Of a stretch of 64,000 nucleotides of DNA, positions 21,519 to 31,033 are shown piece after piece. The notes beneath the pieces were generated by a model that ran no database searches, was not told the origin of the DNA, and saw nothing but the letters and a program-made list of their open reading frames with translations. The stretch comes from Cyclobacteriaceae bacterium (GTDB taxonomy: Bacteria; Bacteroidota; Bacteroidia; Cytophagales; Cyclobacteriaceae): the NCBI GenBank assembly GCA_020832305.1, contig JAFIEV010000017.1, positions 186,001 to 250,000 on the forward strand, in the 5' to 3' direction. Made by a program: the position numbers and the translations under genes. Positions within the stretch are counted from its first letter, which is position 1. The number at the start of each line of letters is the position of its first letter.

Positions 21519-23750
21519 TTAATTCATCCCAATTTTATCCAAAAAGATCTCCCCGCTTTCTGTTTTGTCAAAAATGAACCGGATTTGATCAATGTTGTGG
21601 ATTTGAAATTCCGGGTTATCAGCTGCGAAAGCTGACAGTGGGATTTCAACATATTGAGCAATTTTTTGAACATGTTTCTTTTCCTCAAAGCTGTGGATAA
21701 AGTCCCATTTGCTTAAGCGGCTCTTCAAAGGTGGCGCCAAAAGCCTGAAATCACTGAGACTTTTTCGTACTTCCACACCTTCACTGGAAAGTGCAATGGT
21801 AAAATCAACAGAGTCGCTTTGATCATCGTTGTTGCAGACAAAGAAAAAGAGGTTGTGCAGTTCCTGGTTTTGCAATGAGTCCATAAAGGCAGAAGGTATA
21901 TGCAAGCGGTATTCTGCAGACTCTGTATTTACCGAGTCAGGCGCTTTCCATCCCAGATAAACCCCAAGGCTTTGCTGCGAAGATCCCCAGTCTCTGAGTG
22001 GCAGGGCATTTTCGCTCCAGGTTTTTAAGTTTTTGCCTTCAATTCGACCTCCCGGGAAGCTGGTGCTGTTCAAATCCATATCTTCCTGATAATTGGTGAA
22101 ATAATGGTTTTGGGTGTCATCAAACTTATTTACATAGAGTTCTCTGGGCAGCCATTGCCTTGCAGTCCGGAAATCGCGCAATATTTCTGTGTATTCTTTT
22201 TTGCCTTGCAGGCTGGCTTCCATAAAGGCTGATATAAAGAGACCGGCAATTTTTCTCTGCTCTTCTCCATCCATGATGGGTTTGGTATTAACCAGCCACG
22301 ACATAGGTGCAGCATAATCTTTTCGGCCCCATGTAGTATTAAACTGACCATGGTTGGCATGGTGGATATATATTGCCGACTTAAAATGGTACTCTCCGTC
22401 ATCAAAGGTCCAGCGATTATAGACACGATTGCCCAGCATGAAAAACATATCCTGGTCATATCCTCCGTGCAAGAGCAGGTAGTCCACATTTTTGCCTCTG
22501 GTTGGGATGTCATTTTGCGGGTAGTAAGGATCATTTGGTGCGATTTGCACTACACCTTTAATATTAAAATTAAAGTCAAACTTATGGTTTCCATTTTGGT
22601 GGTAACGCGGCAGTTTATTAATCATGCTCGCTACGGCTATAGCGGCTCCGCCTCTGGAATGCCCCATCAAAGCGATATTATTCATATCCACCTTATTGTA
22701 AAAAATATGCCCGGCGCTGTCGTTCCATGCTCGCCAAACCTCCAGGTGTTTCAATAAAAGCCATCCGCGGGTAAAAACTTCCGACTGATTGTAGTCTCCC
22801 ATCCAGAAGCCATTAATAAAATTTTGATCAATGGATGCCGTAATATAGCCCCTGCTTGATAGCAATTCACCGAGGTAGGCATATCCGGGATCTGAAAAAT
22901 CATGCATAAGATGGTTACCATGTACTATAAGCACCAGGGGAAAAGGGCCTTCCCCAACAGGGTACCAAACCCTGCCATTTATTGGGTAGTTGGAAGAATT
23001 AAATCCCCAAAAAGCTTCGCGGATCTTATTGGCAAAACCCTTTGTCTGGTCAAAATATGGGTTGGCATCAACAGTAGCGGTTATTATGTCTGCTTCTGCT
23101 CCGTATTCTTTTCGGTGCAGGTCCTTGCCTGATCCATAGTATAAGGTTTTTGTTGTGTAACGCCCAGGCTGGGAAGGGTCCTGCAGGCTGCTGACGGCAG
23201 AAGGCTGCGACCACCATTCATCACTTACCTGCAATGGATGCCCTGGGCCATCTGACATAAGGGCATAAACCACCCAACTTAAGGAAATGGTTACCACCGT
23301 CACCAGTGCTATTGCAAGATACCGATGGGTATTTTTATGAAAAGCTATACCCAATGAGGCGCCACTGATAATGCCGATATACATCAGCGGTTTTGAGAAA
23401 CTGCTCAAAGGCATGAAATGGGCGGCCAGTAAAGAGGATGCTACGCAAGCGACAAACCACGGATTGAAACTCCTGATTAAAAGAAACAGCCATCTGGTAA
23501 GCAATACACCCAGGGGAATACCCAAAATAACAATACATGTGATGATAAGTATATCTAAGAATATAGAGATGCCGGTTTTGACATAGGCCCCCATGATGAT
23601 TAGAAAAATGGCTGCGGCTATCACAGCCCCAACTGATGCACCTTTCCAGGTAATATTTCCGAACCTGATGGTTTTTTGATTAATGAAGGTACCGGCCTTT
23701 TTTATGGCATTTAAGAATGTGTTTTTTTTGTTGTGATCAGGGGCTTCCAT
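21519..23750 (-). CDS. Membrane-anchored alpha/beta hydrolase (chlorophyllase/PAF-acetylhydrolase-like)
   Basis: This 743-residue protein has five or so membrane helices in residues ~35-175 (GASVGAVIAAAIFLIIMGAY onward). A large hydrolase domain follows with an oxyanion-type LVLIVHGNHLMHDFS and the nucleophile elbow ALMGHSRGGAAIAVAS (Ser near residue 363). A C-terminal beta-rich region of about 200 residues resembles a carbohydrate-binding or jelly-roll domain. The GHSRGG elbow is typical of the chlorophyllase and PAF-acetylhydrolase branches; the substrate is unknown, an ester or lipid being most likely. The gene stands alone, with the repeat-rich gap downstream. Confidence 0.75.
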   Translation of the reverse strand: MEAPDHNKKNTFLNAIKKAGTFINQKTIRFGNITWKGASVGAVIAAAIFLIIMGAYVKTGISIFLDILIITCIVILGIPLGVLLTRWLFLLIRSFNPWFVACVASSLLAAHFMPLSSFSKPLMYIGIISGASLGIAFHKNTHRYLAIALVTVVTISLSWVVYALMSDGPGHPLQVSDEWWSQPSAVSSLQDPSQPGRYTTKTLYYGSGKDLHRKEYGAEADIITATVDANPYFDQTKGFANKIREAFWGFNSSNYPINGRVWYPVGEGPFPLVLIVHGNHLMHDFSDPGYAYLGELLSSRGYITASIDQNFINGFWMGDYNQSEVFTRGWLLLKHLEVWRAWNDSAGHIFYNKVDMNNIALMGHSRGGAAIAVASMINKLPRYHQNGNHKFDFNFNIKGVVQIAPNDPYYPQNDIPTRGKNVDYLLLHGGYDQDMFFMLGNRVYNRWTFDDGEYHFKSAIYIHHANHGQFNTTWGRKDYAAPMSWLVNTKPIMDGEEQRKIAGLFISAFMEASLQGKKEYTEILRDFRTARQWLPRELYVNKFDDTQNHYFTNYQEDMDLNSTSFPGGRIEGKNLKTWSENALPLRDWGSSQQSLGVYLGWKAPDSVNTESAEYRLHIPSAFMDSLQNQELHNLFFFVCNNDDQSDSVDFTIALSSEGVEVRKSLSDFRLLAPPLKSRLSKWDFIHSFEEKKHVQKIAQYVEIPLSAFAADNPEFQIHNIDQIRFIFDKTESGEIFLDKIGMN

Positions 23751-23933
23751 GATAAAAAATTTAGTAATGCAATTAACCCGTTGATATAATGTACCTCAGA
23801 TTAAAAAGAAATTGAAAATAATTATATTTTCTCTTACAATTCTTTTACGAAAAATAAATGGCCATGTCAAAAGCGAAATGCATATTTTCAACAGACGGAT
23901 ATCAGGGTATACCAATGGTCATTTTGTGAGATA

Positions 23934-23979
23934 AAAAAACCAGGGTTTTCCATATTTTTATCATCTATGGAAAACCCTG
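23934..23979 (-). terminator. Intrinsic terminator after the T9SS protein gene
   Basis: CAGGGTTTTCCATA (23941-23954) and TATGGAAAACCCTG (23966-23979) form a perfect 14-bp stem around an 11-base loop. On the minus strand it is followed by GTTTTTTAT. It lies 29 bases past the stop codon at 24009. Confidence 0.88.
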
Positions 23980-24008
23980 GAACAAAAATATATTGTCAAC
24001 AACAATTC

Positions 24009-25814
24009 CTAATACTTTACCAGTCTGAAGACTCCATTCTTTTGATTCCCTGAAATGTGAATGAGATAAACAGCTGGGGGGAGCAGGGATACATCAATCG
24101 AGGTTTCTTCAGAAAACTCAGTTGATTGCAGTATACTTCCCTGTAACATTCTCAGCTCCAGCTTATATAAGGAATAATCCCCGCCCCTTACAGTAATGTA
24201 AACCTTATTATTTGCAGGATTTGGGTAAATATTGATATCACTGCCAGCTATAAAGTTGCCTAAACCTGTTATGGCAAATACCAAAGTATTCGATGCCGGT
24301 GAGGTGCATTCATCATTGGTAACAAAACGCACAAAATACTTTCCTGGCATTGGGTTTTGTATTTGATGCGCCGTTTGGTTGGTGAGTATTTCATCATTGT
24401 AAAACCAAAGATGTTTTCCCTGAAGATTCGAGACTATGGCACCTCCCAGTATTTCAATGACAGGGACCGGCGCTTCATCGAAAAGCTGCAAATGTAGTAC
24501 CCGTATGCTATCACATTGTGTCACAGACTTAAGGCTATCATAATACCAGCCATTGCTTGTCAGGCTGTATTGTTGCCATTCAAAGACTTCTCCGGGGCAA
24601 ATGTACTGGTGCAAAGTATCTCTGTGGGTGCCATGCACGGATATCTCCATTTGTTTTATGCTTTGTAATGGATTATCAGAATGGCTTGCCGTAAGTTTAA
24701 CATTATATACACCAGGATTGGAATAATAGTGGATCGGTGAAATTTCATCACTTTGCGTTCCATCTCCAAAATCCCAGACAAAAACATCTGCGTCTACACT
24801 TTGATTATCAAAAACAGCGGCATCGCCTTCACATATTTGCATATGGTTAACTTCAAAATCAGCAAGGGGAAGAGGGTTTTTGATGAAATGTTCTACCTGT
24901 ACAGTACTCCATTTTCCGCGGGTATCCTGAAACTGAAAGCTCAGTTGATACTCGCCGGCCGGATAGGCTTTCATGTCGATCTCGGTAATCCATTCGAATG
25001 GTGTGATGGGTTCTGCCAGCTGATGTAAAACAGGTTCTTCCTCATTGATCCAATAGCGGTATGCCATTATTTGATTGTCAAATAGGTCTGCTACCCTGGT
25101 TTTGTAAAAGTACTGGCTTTGTGAAACAGACCAATTTCCATAGCGATCTTTAAACCGATACCTGAGTGCATGCAAGCCCATCGGCAGATGGTTAGCCTGA
25201 ATTTTTTCATCCAGAGAGAAGACTTTGTTCTGAGTTACTGAAATGGTTTTGGCTTCAGCGACATCATCATTAAACCAATACTGAAATTGCGTTACAAAAT
25301 TTTCACCCTGATGAAGGTGATCTGGCAGCTTGTAGAAAAAATGGCTGTGCACCGACGTCCACAGACCACGTTGATCCAACAAGCGGAAGTTTAGTAAGTG
25401 GAGACCGTCAGAGATGGATGCTGTCTCCAATGACTCTTCCAATGTAACGGTCTTCCCGTTTTGAATTTGAATACTTTTTTTATTCTCTGAATCCTTATCA
25501 AGCCAATACTCAAAGCGAACCATCCTGTTTTCCACATAATGCTGAGGGTCGAGTTTATAAAACATTTGACTGATGGTTCCACTCCACAGGTGCTTGCTGT
25601 CTTTAAAGCGCAGGCAAATAGAATGTAGCCCTGTTGTCAAATGTTGGGTAGATACATCATTCAGCAATGTAAAAACCGGCTGACCATTAGCTGCAGTCCT
25701 TATTGCTTTTTTATAATCTTTATCAAACCAGTACTCATATTCAACCATTTGATTTTGGGCTGAAATCAAGGCTGGAAGCCATATGAGCAGAAAAATTAAA
25801 AATACCTTTTTCAT
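24009..25814 (-). CDS. T9SS-exported protein with four tandem repeats and a PKD domain
   Basis: This 601-residue exported protein has a signal peptide (KVFLIFLLIWLPALISAQ). Four tandem units of about 75 residues follow (about 22-88, 97-163, 173-239, 248-312), each with the pattern YEYWFDKD ... GLHxxxxRFKDxxGxWS ... FYK. A PKD domain spans about 317-395 (VWDFGDGTQSDEISPIHYYSNPGVYNVKLTASH). The C-terminal ~80 residues are a type A T9SS sorting domain (IYPNPANNKVYI, then PAVYLIHISG and FRLVKY). It should be secreted or anchored at the cell surface. I do not recognise the repeat as a named domain. It follows the beta-helix gene by 31 bases, so the two are likely one operon. Confidence 0.85.
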   Translation of the reverse strand: MKKVFLIFLLIWLPALISAQNQMVEYEYWFDKDYKKAIRTAANGQPVFTLLNDVSTQHLTTGLHSICLRFKDSKHLWSGTISQMFYKLDPQHYVENRMVRFEYWLDKDSENKKSIQIQNGKTVTLEESLETASISDGLHLLNFRLLDQRGLWTSVHSHFFYKLPDHLHQGENFVTQFQYWFNDDVAEAKTISVTQNKVFSLDEKIQANHLPMGLHALRYRFKDRYGNWSVSQSQYFYKTRVADLFDNQIMAYRYWINEEEPVLHQLAEPITPFEWITEIDMKAYPAGEYQLSFQFQDTRGKWSTVQVEHFIKNPLPLADFEVNHMQICEGDAAVFDNQSVDADVFVWDFGDGTQSDEISPIHYYSNPGVYNVKLTASHSDNPLQSIKQMEISVHGTHRDTLHQYICPGEVFEWQQYSLTSNGWYYDSLKSVTQCDSIRVLHLQLFDEAPVPVIEILGGAIVSNLQGKHLWFYNDEILTNQTAHQIQNPMPGKYFVRFVTNDECTSPASNTLVFAITGLGNFIAGSDINIYPNPANNKVYITVRGGDYSLYKLELRMLQGSILQSTEFSEETSIDVSLLPPAVYLIHISGNQKNGVFRLVKY

Positions 25815-25845
25815 AACCTTAAAAAATTTGATTAATGCTATGAAT

Positions 25846-26880
25846 TCAGGGTTGTGCTTCTACGGTGATTTCGATTTTAAGCAAGCCTTCAGCATCGGTT
25901 GTACCCGCAATTTTTTTACTTACAATTCGGGGTATCTGTGGAATCGCATTTTCTTTATAAGGGAATAAGCCTCCGAACAACCCAACTTCTTTTCCGTCAT
26001 CGCCAATGTAATTATGTGGAGATTTTAGCTTGTAGGAATTGTCATAATCAAATGCTGCGGTCAATTCTTTTTCAAAAACCGTACTGAGGTCGACGTCGAG
26101 CCAGTTGTTGTTAAGTGTAGGATTGGTGCCCAGATCCGGATTGGATGCCGCAATAATGTTATTTGACAAAATGTTACCGGTACACGACCGCATAAACCGG
26201 AAATTGTCTTGCCTGAAAATATTGTTTTTAAAAACGTTGTTGTCACAAGTGCTAATTAAACCTGTGCTGATATTGGTCGCGTTTATGAAAAGGAAAATAT
26301 TATTGCTGAACATATTACCATCACTATTGAAAAGCCTGCCACCAATAACGGAATTTGAAACCGTACTCAGCTCAGCATTGTTCATATATAAGTCACTTCC
26401 GATGGCACAATTGATAATGGTAATATTTTTACACATTTTATCCCTCGTACTTCCGTAGAAATATATATATGACCCAATTTGGGTATTTTTAATGATGACC
26501 TGATTTATGGAGATGTTATTTGGAAAATCAATATATCCGGTAATGTGCACACCTTCAATATACAATTGATCAGCGCCTTCAGCGAAACGAAAATTTCCGT
26601 TTATGAATGTTTTGCCGGTATGTTCGGTGCCCTGCGGATGAAAACCAGCCCCCAAAATCACCAGTCGCTTGGCAAAATTTGATGGTGGACTAAATGAACC
26701 ACCAGGCAGGTAAATGGTATCTCCGTGTACAGCATTTTGATAGGCTAGCTGGAGACCATTCTCCTGATAGAAGAAAGTTGCTTCTCCGGCGCTGTGCAGA
26801 GCCACGGCGGTTTGAGCATTGATATTTTGTATAAGAGTCATGCTGAGTGCCAGCAAAAAAAAAGATCTGATGTATGCCAT
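25846..26880 (-). CDS. Secreted right-handed parallel beta-helix protein
   Basis: This 344-residue protein starts at the ATG giving MAYIRSFFLLALSM, a signal peptide ending near QNINAQ; the open frame continues upstream but is not needed. The body opens with the pattern common to beta-helix proteins (GLQLAYQNAVHGDTIYLPGG), then Asn-rich coils (KNITIINCAIGSDLYMNNAEL, NVFKNNIF, NILSNNII) like pectate-lyase or NosD-type helices. No lyase catalytic residues are evident and there is no T9SS sorting domain. It is upstream of and probably co-transcribed with the T9SS repeat protein, which suggests a shared surface role, perhaps adhesion or glycan binding. Confidence 0.75.
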   Translation of the reverse strand: MAYIRSFFLLALSMTLIQNINAQTAVALHSAGEATFFYQENGLQLAYQNAVHGDTIYLPGGSFSPPSNFAKRLVILGAGFHPQGTEHTGKTFINGNFRFAEGADQLYIEGVHITGYIDFPNNISINQVIIKNTQIGSYIYFYGSTRDKMCKNITIINCAIGSDLYMNNAELSTVSNSVIGGRLFNSDGNMFSNNIFLFINATNISTGLISTCDNNVFKNNIFRQDNFRFMRSCTGNILSNNIIAASNPDLGTNPTLNNNWLDVDLSTVFEKELTAAFDYDNSYKLKSPHNYIGDDGKEVGLFGGLFPYKENAIPQIPRIVSKKIAGTTDAEGLLKIEITVEAQP

Positions 26881-27114
26881 GATAAAAAAGTTTATATGAG
26901 AAATGTTATTGCATGGGTCTTCTTGTAGAAAACCTGGCTCAAATAAAAGCACCAACAGCAACTAAACCACTTCAAAATGTAAAAATATCAATATCAAAAG
27001 GTAAAAAACTAATATTTTGGCCTAGAGAATAGATTAAAGTCTATTAATTCAGGTCTTGTTATAAGTTTGTTTTAACATATTTATATTTTTAAAGGATTTA
27101 TAAAGCAGGAATGT

Positions 27115-28401
27115 ATGGATGAATCATTTTTACATTTTGTTTGGCAGCATCAGTATTACAATAAATCTGACTTGACTACTGCTGATGGTCACAAGGTAGA
27201 GGTATATCAGCCAGGCCATTATAATACCAATGCCGGTCCTGATTTTTTAAATGCGCGCATTAAAATAGGAGATCTTATATGGAACGGAAGTATTGAGATT
27301 CATGTAATGTCAGAAGACTGGTTTAATCACAAGCACCATCTTAATATGGTTTATGATTCTGTTGTATTGCATGTTGTCTGGCAAGGCGATAGAAGAGCAC
27401 AGCGCACCGATAATACTGATATCCCTACAGTTTTTTTAAAAACCAGGGTTCCGCAAAGCATTTTCAAAAAATACCAGAATTTGCTTGGCAGCATAGATCA
27501 TTTGCCTTGCAGTCAGTTTATTTCTAACATACCTGAGGTTATTTTGCAAAACATGTTAGACCATGTTCTCATACAAAGGCTTGAGCGCAAGGCTTCAGAG
27601 ATAATTTCGTTGTATGAATCCAATGCAGGAGACTGGGAAGAAACAGCCTACCAGATATTGCTGAAAAGTTTTGGTTTTCAGAAAAACAGTGAACTTTTTC
27701 ATAAGTTGGGAAGGGCTTTACCTTTAAAAATATTAAAGCGACATCGCGATAAGATAGTACAGGTAGAATCCCTGTTGTTTGGAATGGCAGGTTTCTTAAA
27801 GGGAAAGCCTGGTGATGATTATCATGAAAACCTGCAGAAGGAATTTGCTTTTTTATGTCAGAAGTATGGATTGGAAGACAGGATCATAGAGCCTCATCTT
27901 TGGAAGTTTATGCGTATGCGTCCGGCAAATTTTCCCACATTGCGTCTGGCTCAATTGGCGGTATTGATAGTTCAGTCAGACAATATTTTTTCTTCTCTGG
28001 TATATGCAGGTTCGGTAAGATCCATTTTAAATTATCTTTGCATTAATCCGGGTAATTATTGGCGGGAACATTATTATTTTGGCAAGAAAACGCAAAAGCA
28101 TTCGGCTGATTTAGGTGAAGCAGGTATGGAGGGTATTATTATCAATGCAGTGGTGCCTCTAATGGCTGCTTATGGTATGCATACCGATGATCATAGTTGG
28201 ATAGAGGGGGCCATTCAGCTTTTAGAACAGATACGACCCGAAAATAACAGTATAGTACAGCGTGTTTCTTCTTCAGGGATACAAGTGGGAAAAGCGTGTG
28301 ATAGCCAGGCTGCTATTGAACTATATAAAAATTACTGTACAAAAAGAAAATGCCTTCATTGCAAAATAGGCACCTACATTTTAAAACCTGAGGATAAATG
28401 A
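27115..28401 (+). CDS. DUF2851 family protein
   Basis: This 428-residue protein is recognisable as DUF2851, a family found mainly in Bacteroidota, by its N-terminal pattern FVWQHQYYN, then VEVYQPGHYNTNAGPDF and WNGSIEIHVMSEDW, and by NFPTLRLAQLA in the middle. The tail is Cys-rich (CTKRKCLHCKIG). It has no signal peptide. The His/Asp-rich N-terminal part (GSIEIH, DWFNHKHH) could be a nuclease-like or metal-dependent core, but the function is not established. It overlaps the next gene by four bases (ATGA), so translation is coupled. Confidence 0.82.
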   Translation: MDESFLHFVWQHQYYNKSDLTTADGHKVEVYQPGHYNTNAGPDFLNARIKIGDLIWNGSIEIHVMSEDWFNHKHHLNMVYDSVVLHVVWQGDRRAQRTDNTDIPTVFLKTRVPQSIFKKYQNLLGSIDHLPCSQFISNIPEVILQNMLDHVLIQRLERKASEIISLYESNAGDWEETAYQILLKSFGFQKNSELFHKLGRALPLKILKRHRDKIVQVESLLFGMAGFLKGKPGDDYHENLQKEFAFLCQKYGLEDRIIEPHLWKFMRMRPANFPTLRLAQLAVLIVQSDNIFSSLVYAGSVRSILNYLCINPGNYWREHYYFGKKTQKHSADLGEAGMEGIIINAVVPLMAAYGMHTDDHSWIEGAIQLLEQIRPENNSIVQRVSSSGIQVGKACDSQAAIELYKNYCTKRKCLHCKIGTYILKPEDK

Positions 28402-29663
28402 TGCTTTTTGCATATAGTATGAGTGTTTTGGCATGGGTTATCCTGGCAGTGCATGCATGGCAAAAAAACCGCAGAAAGCAATATGGTTCCTTTTTTCTGA
28501 CAGCGCTATTATTAAAGTCTCTGGCGGCTACAGTTATTACCGCATTATACATGTGGCATTATAAAGGAGGAGACACCTTGTCATTTTTTAATGATGCCAG
28601 ACAATTGATTGTATTTTTTTCAGAGCGACCTGATGAAATTATTTCATTTTTACTTGGAAACAGCGATCTGTCTTCCATAGGCCTTCGCTTTGAAAATGAT
28701 CCAAGGGCATTATTTTTTTCAGCATTCACTTCATTATTTGTAATTGTGGGGGCTGGAAACATATGGTTAAGTGCACTCTGGATGTCTTTAATTTCTTTTT
28801 TATGCATATGGTGGTCAATACAACAAATTTCCCGTGAAAATTATGCTTTAGGGAAGGCGGCTGTTTGGGTATTGATATTCTGGCCGGGGGTTCTGATCTG
28901 GACATCTGGTATTTTTAAAGAGACACCGGCATTGGTTTGTCTTTGTTTGCTTAGCGCTATTGTCTACAGGGCGATTCACCGCGCTTTTGATGTGAAAGAT
29001 TCAATTATCTGTATTTTATCCATATGGTTACTTTGGAACCTGAAGTATTACTATGCAGCAGTGTTTTTGCCATTGTCGGCCGCTACTTTTTTAAGTTACA
29101 GAATTTTTTCACAAGAATATATCGTGCAAAAAAGGATGAAGGTCCTTGTAGCCTATACTTTTTTTTGCATCATTCCATTGATAATAGTTTCTGTAAGCCA
29201 TTTTAACCTCAGACCACTTCGTCTGCTGGAGTTGCTATTTGATAATTATCAACTTTCTGTTCTTCTATCGATGCCAGGTAAACATGCTGTGTATGAGCAT
29301 ATGGATGGGAGTTTGTACTACATTATATTTCACATACCCGACGCGTTGTTTACTACTTTATTTCGACCAATGTTATGGGAATCGTGGAATATATTTTCGG
29401 TTGTTGTCGCCATTGAAAACACAATATTATTGGCGCTTTTTGCCTTTGCAATAGTTCATACACAAAAAACAGGGGCTCATTGGTTAATGCTTTTGAGTGT
29501 ATTTCTTTTTGTGTTTTTTATGTTCATTTTTTTAGGCCTTACTAGTCCCAATTTTGGCACATTGCACCGATATCGGTCCCTTGCGATGCCATTTTGGCTC
29601 ATTTGGCAAATCTATATTCTAATAAACAGGCAAGGCAGTAATAATTTTTCAACAGCCGCTTGA
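28398..29663 (+). CDS. Polytopic membrane protein of unknown function
   Basis: This 421-residue protein has roughly ten membrane helices and short loops. It resembles membrane glycosyltransferase or O-antigen-polymerase-like proteins in hydrophobicity, with a conserved-looking loop WPGVLIWTSGIFKETPALVC and a late extracytoplasmic loop (YEHMDGSLYYIIFHIPDALF). I cannot assign a family. It starts within the DUF2851 stop codon (ATGA overlap). AT content is a little higher than in the neighbours. It converges on the lipoprotein gene 40 bases away. Confidence 0.75.
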   Translation: MMLFAYSMSVLAWVILAVHAWQKNRRKQYGSFFLTALLLKSLAATVITALYMWHYKGGDTLSFFNDARQLIVFFSERPDEIISFLLGNSDLSSIGLRFENDPRALFFSAFTSLFVIVGAGNIWLSALWMSLISFLCIWWSIQQISRENYALGKAAVWVLIFWPGVLIWTSGIFKETPALVCLCLLSAIVYRAIHRAFDVKDSIICILSIWLLWNLKYYYAAVFLPLSAATFLSYRIFSQEYIVQKRMKVLVAYTFFCIIPLIIVSVSHFNLRPLRLLELLFDNYQLSVLLSMPGKHAVYEHMDGSLYYIIFHIPDALFTTLFRPMLWESWNIFSVVVAIENTILLALFAFAIVHTQKTGAHWLMLLSVFLFVFFMFIFLGLTSPNFGTLHRYRSLAMPFWLIWQIYILINRQGSNNFSTAA

Positions 29664-29703
29664 GGCAATGTTTTGCAAACAAGGGTATATGTTGAATTAC
29701 TGA

Positions 29704-30846
29704 CTAGAAATTCCTGTAGTACGAGCTGACTCTGCTACGTAACTGTCCAAATATTGGCCTGCAAAACTGAACAAATAGCTCCTGAGGAGGTGGCGGATCA
29801 ACCGGGCCTAATCTGGTGATGGCAAGCTGTTCCGGCGTTAATGCTCTTTCATCACCATTAAAATTGCCCCACACCACAGACCATACAAATTGACCGGGAA
29901 ATTTATCGTGTAATATTACAGCGTCTGTTCTTGGGTCGATAACGCGCATACTCACCAATCCGGTAGAAATTAATTCTCTTTTATGTTCGATAAGCTTTGC
30001 TTTAACGGTTCCCAGCACATTTCTTTCAGAACCATCATCCATCCTGACTTTGCCGATTATCACACTGTCTTTACTTAGTTCACGGCTAACCATAAAATTA
30101 TTGGCCTGTCCGACAACGAAGTCATCGAATTGTATAACGAGTATATGATCGGCATGAGGTCTTACCAGTGTATCGGTAGGTGGAAAAAACCTGACAAGTT
30201 CGTTCTCGCGATAATTAAATAAATATTCGTCAACCTGATTTTGAAAGAAATTTACACTTAACTGAAACTGTAGGGTAGGTACAGGTACTTGTTCAACGAT
30301 TACTTTCAGGGTAGCCCAATATCTGGCTTCTTCTATTTTATCCCTAACATCCATATAATTTGGAAAGTATTCATTGGCTTTTGAAAAATGGCGATATGCT
30401 TCCATGGCGCTTTGCCGGGTTTCTATATTCATGGCTTCCTGACCAAGCGCATAGCGTTCAGCGGCGGCTTGTCTCCTGTAGGTTTCAAGCTCGCGGTGAA
30501 AACTCTGTGGATTATTTAAAGCTTGTATTGCAGAAGGACTCCTCATTATTTCATCATACATGCGATTGAGAACAAAATAATTCTCAACTATCTGGCTATT
30601 TCTGAGTGGATGGCTTGATGATTCCGCAATTTGTATTTGCGAAAGATAATATTTTACAGCCATTGGGTAAGATTCCTGTAGAGCCTGTGTTGCCCGGTTG
30701 TTGTTGGGACTTCTTCTCAAGCGTTCAACAGACTGCATAACAGATTCATAGTAATTGCCTTGTTGAAAAGCTTTTCTTCCCGAAGTACAGAATGAAAGAA
30801 ATCCAAGGCATATTATGCATGACAAAATTAAAAAAACCGACTTCAT
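29704..30846 (-). CDS. Predicted lipoprotein with TPR-like N-terminal half
   Basis: This 380-residue protein has a lipoprotein signal peptide (MKSVFLILSCIICLGFLSFC) with the lipid-modified Cys at position 20. A helical, TPR-like region follows (RKAFQQGNYYESVMQSVERL; AMEAYRHFSKANEYFPNYMDVRDKIEEAR), then a beta-rich C-terminal domain. I do not recognise a named family. It is probably anchored in the outer or inner membrane facing the periplasm. It stands alone, with a TAnnTTTG box 24 bases upstream of its start. Confidence 0.78.
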   Translation of the reverse strand: MKSVFLILSCIICLGFLSFCTSGRKAFQQGNYYESVMQSVERLRRSPNNNRATQALQESYPMAVKYYLSQIQIAESSSHPLRNSQIVENYFVLNRMYDEIMRSPSAIQALNNPQSFHRELETYRRQAAAERYALGQEAMNIETRQSAMEAYRHFSKANEYFPNYMDVRDKIEEARYWATLKVIVEQVPVPTLQFQLSVNFFQNQVDEYLFNYRENELVRFFPPTDTLVRPHADHILVIQFDDFVVGQANNFMVSRELSKDSVIIGKVRMDDGSERNVLGTVKAKLIEHKRELISTGLVSMRVIDPRTDAVILHDKFPGQFVWSVVWGNFNGDERALTPEQLAITRLGPVDPPPPQELFVQFCRPIFGQLRSRVSSYYRNF

Positions 30847-30869
30847 ACGCTACTTAACATTTGATTACG

Positions 30870-30877
30870 CAAAAGTA
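30870..30877 (-). promoter_or_regulatory. Possible -7 box upstream of the lipoprotein gene
   Basis: On the minus strand TACTTTTG matches TAnnTTTG, 24 bases before the start codon. There is no TTTG at the usual distance, so only the -7 element supports it. Confidence 0.35.
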
Positions 30878-31033
30878 TGATATTCTTATATTTATAATAT
30901 TGGAAACCACCTGCAATATTACATTTGTGCCAATATTGAACTAATGAAAAAAAATGGGATTGTCAAATTACTAAAATGGCAAGGATTAAAATGATTTGCG
31001 TCTTTTGCCGGGCTTCTAGAAGGTTAAATCGTA

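Noticed and set aside
21384-21635. 83-codon plus-strand ORF over the repeat-rich gap
   Set aside because: It is made of the repeats plus antisense of the hydrolase end; no protein-like pattern.
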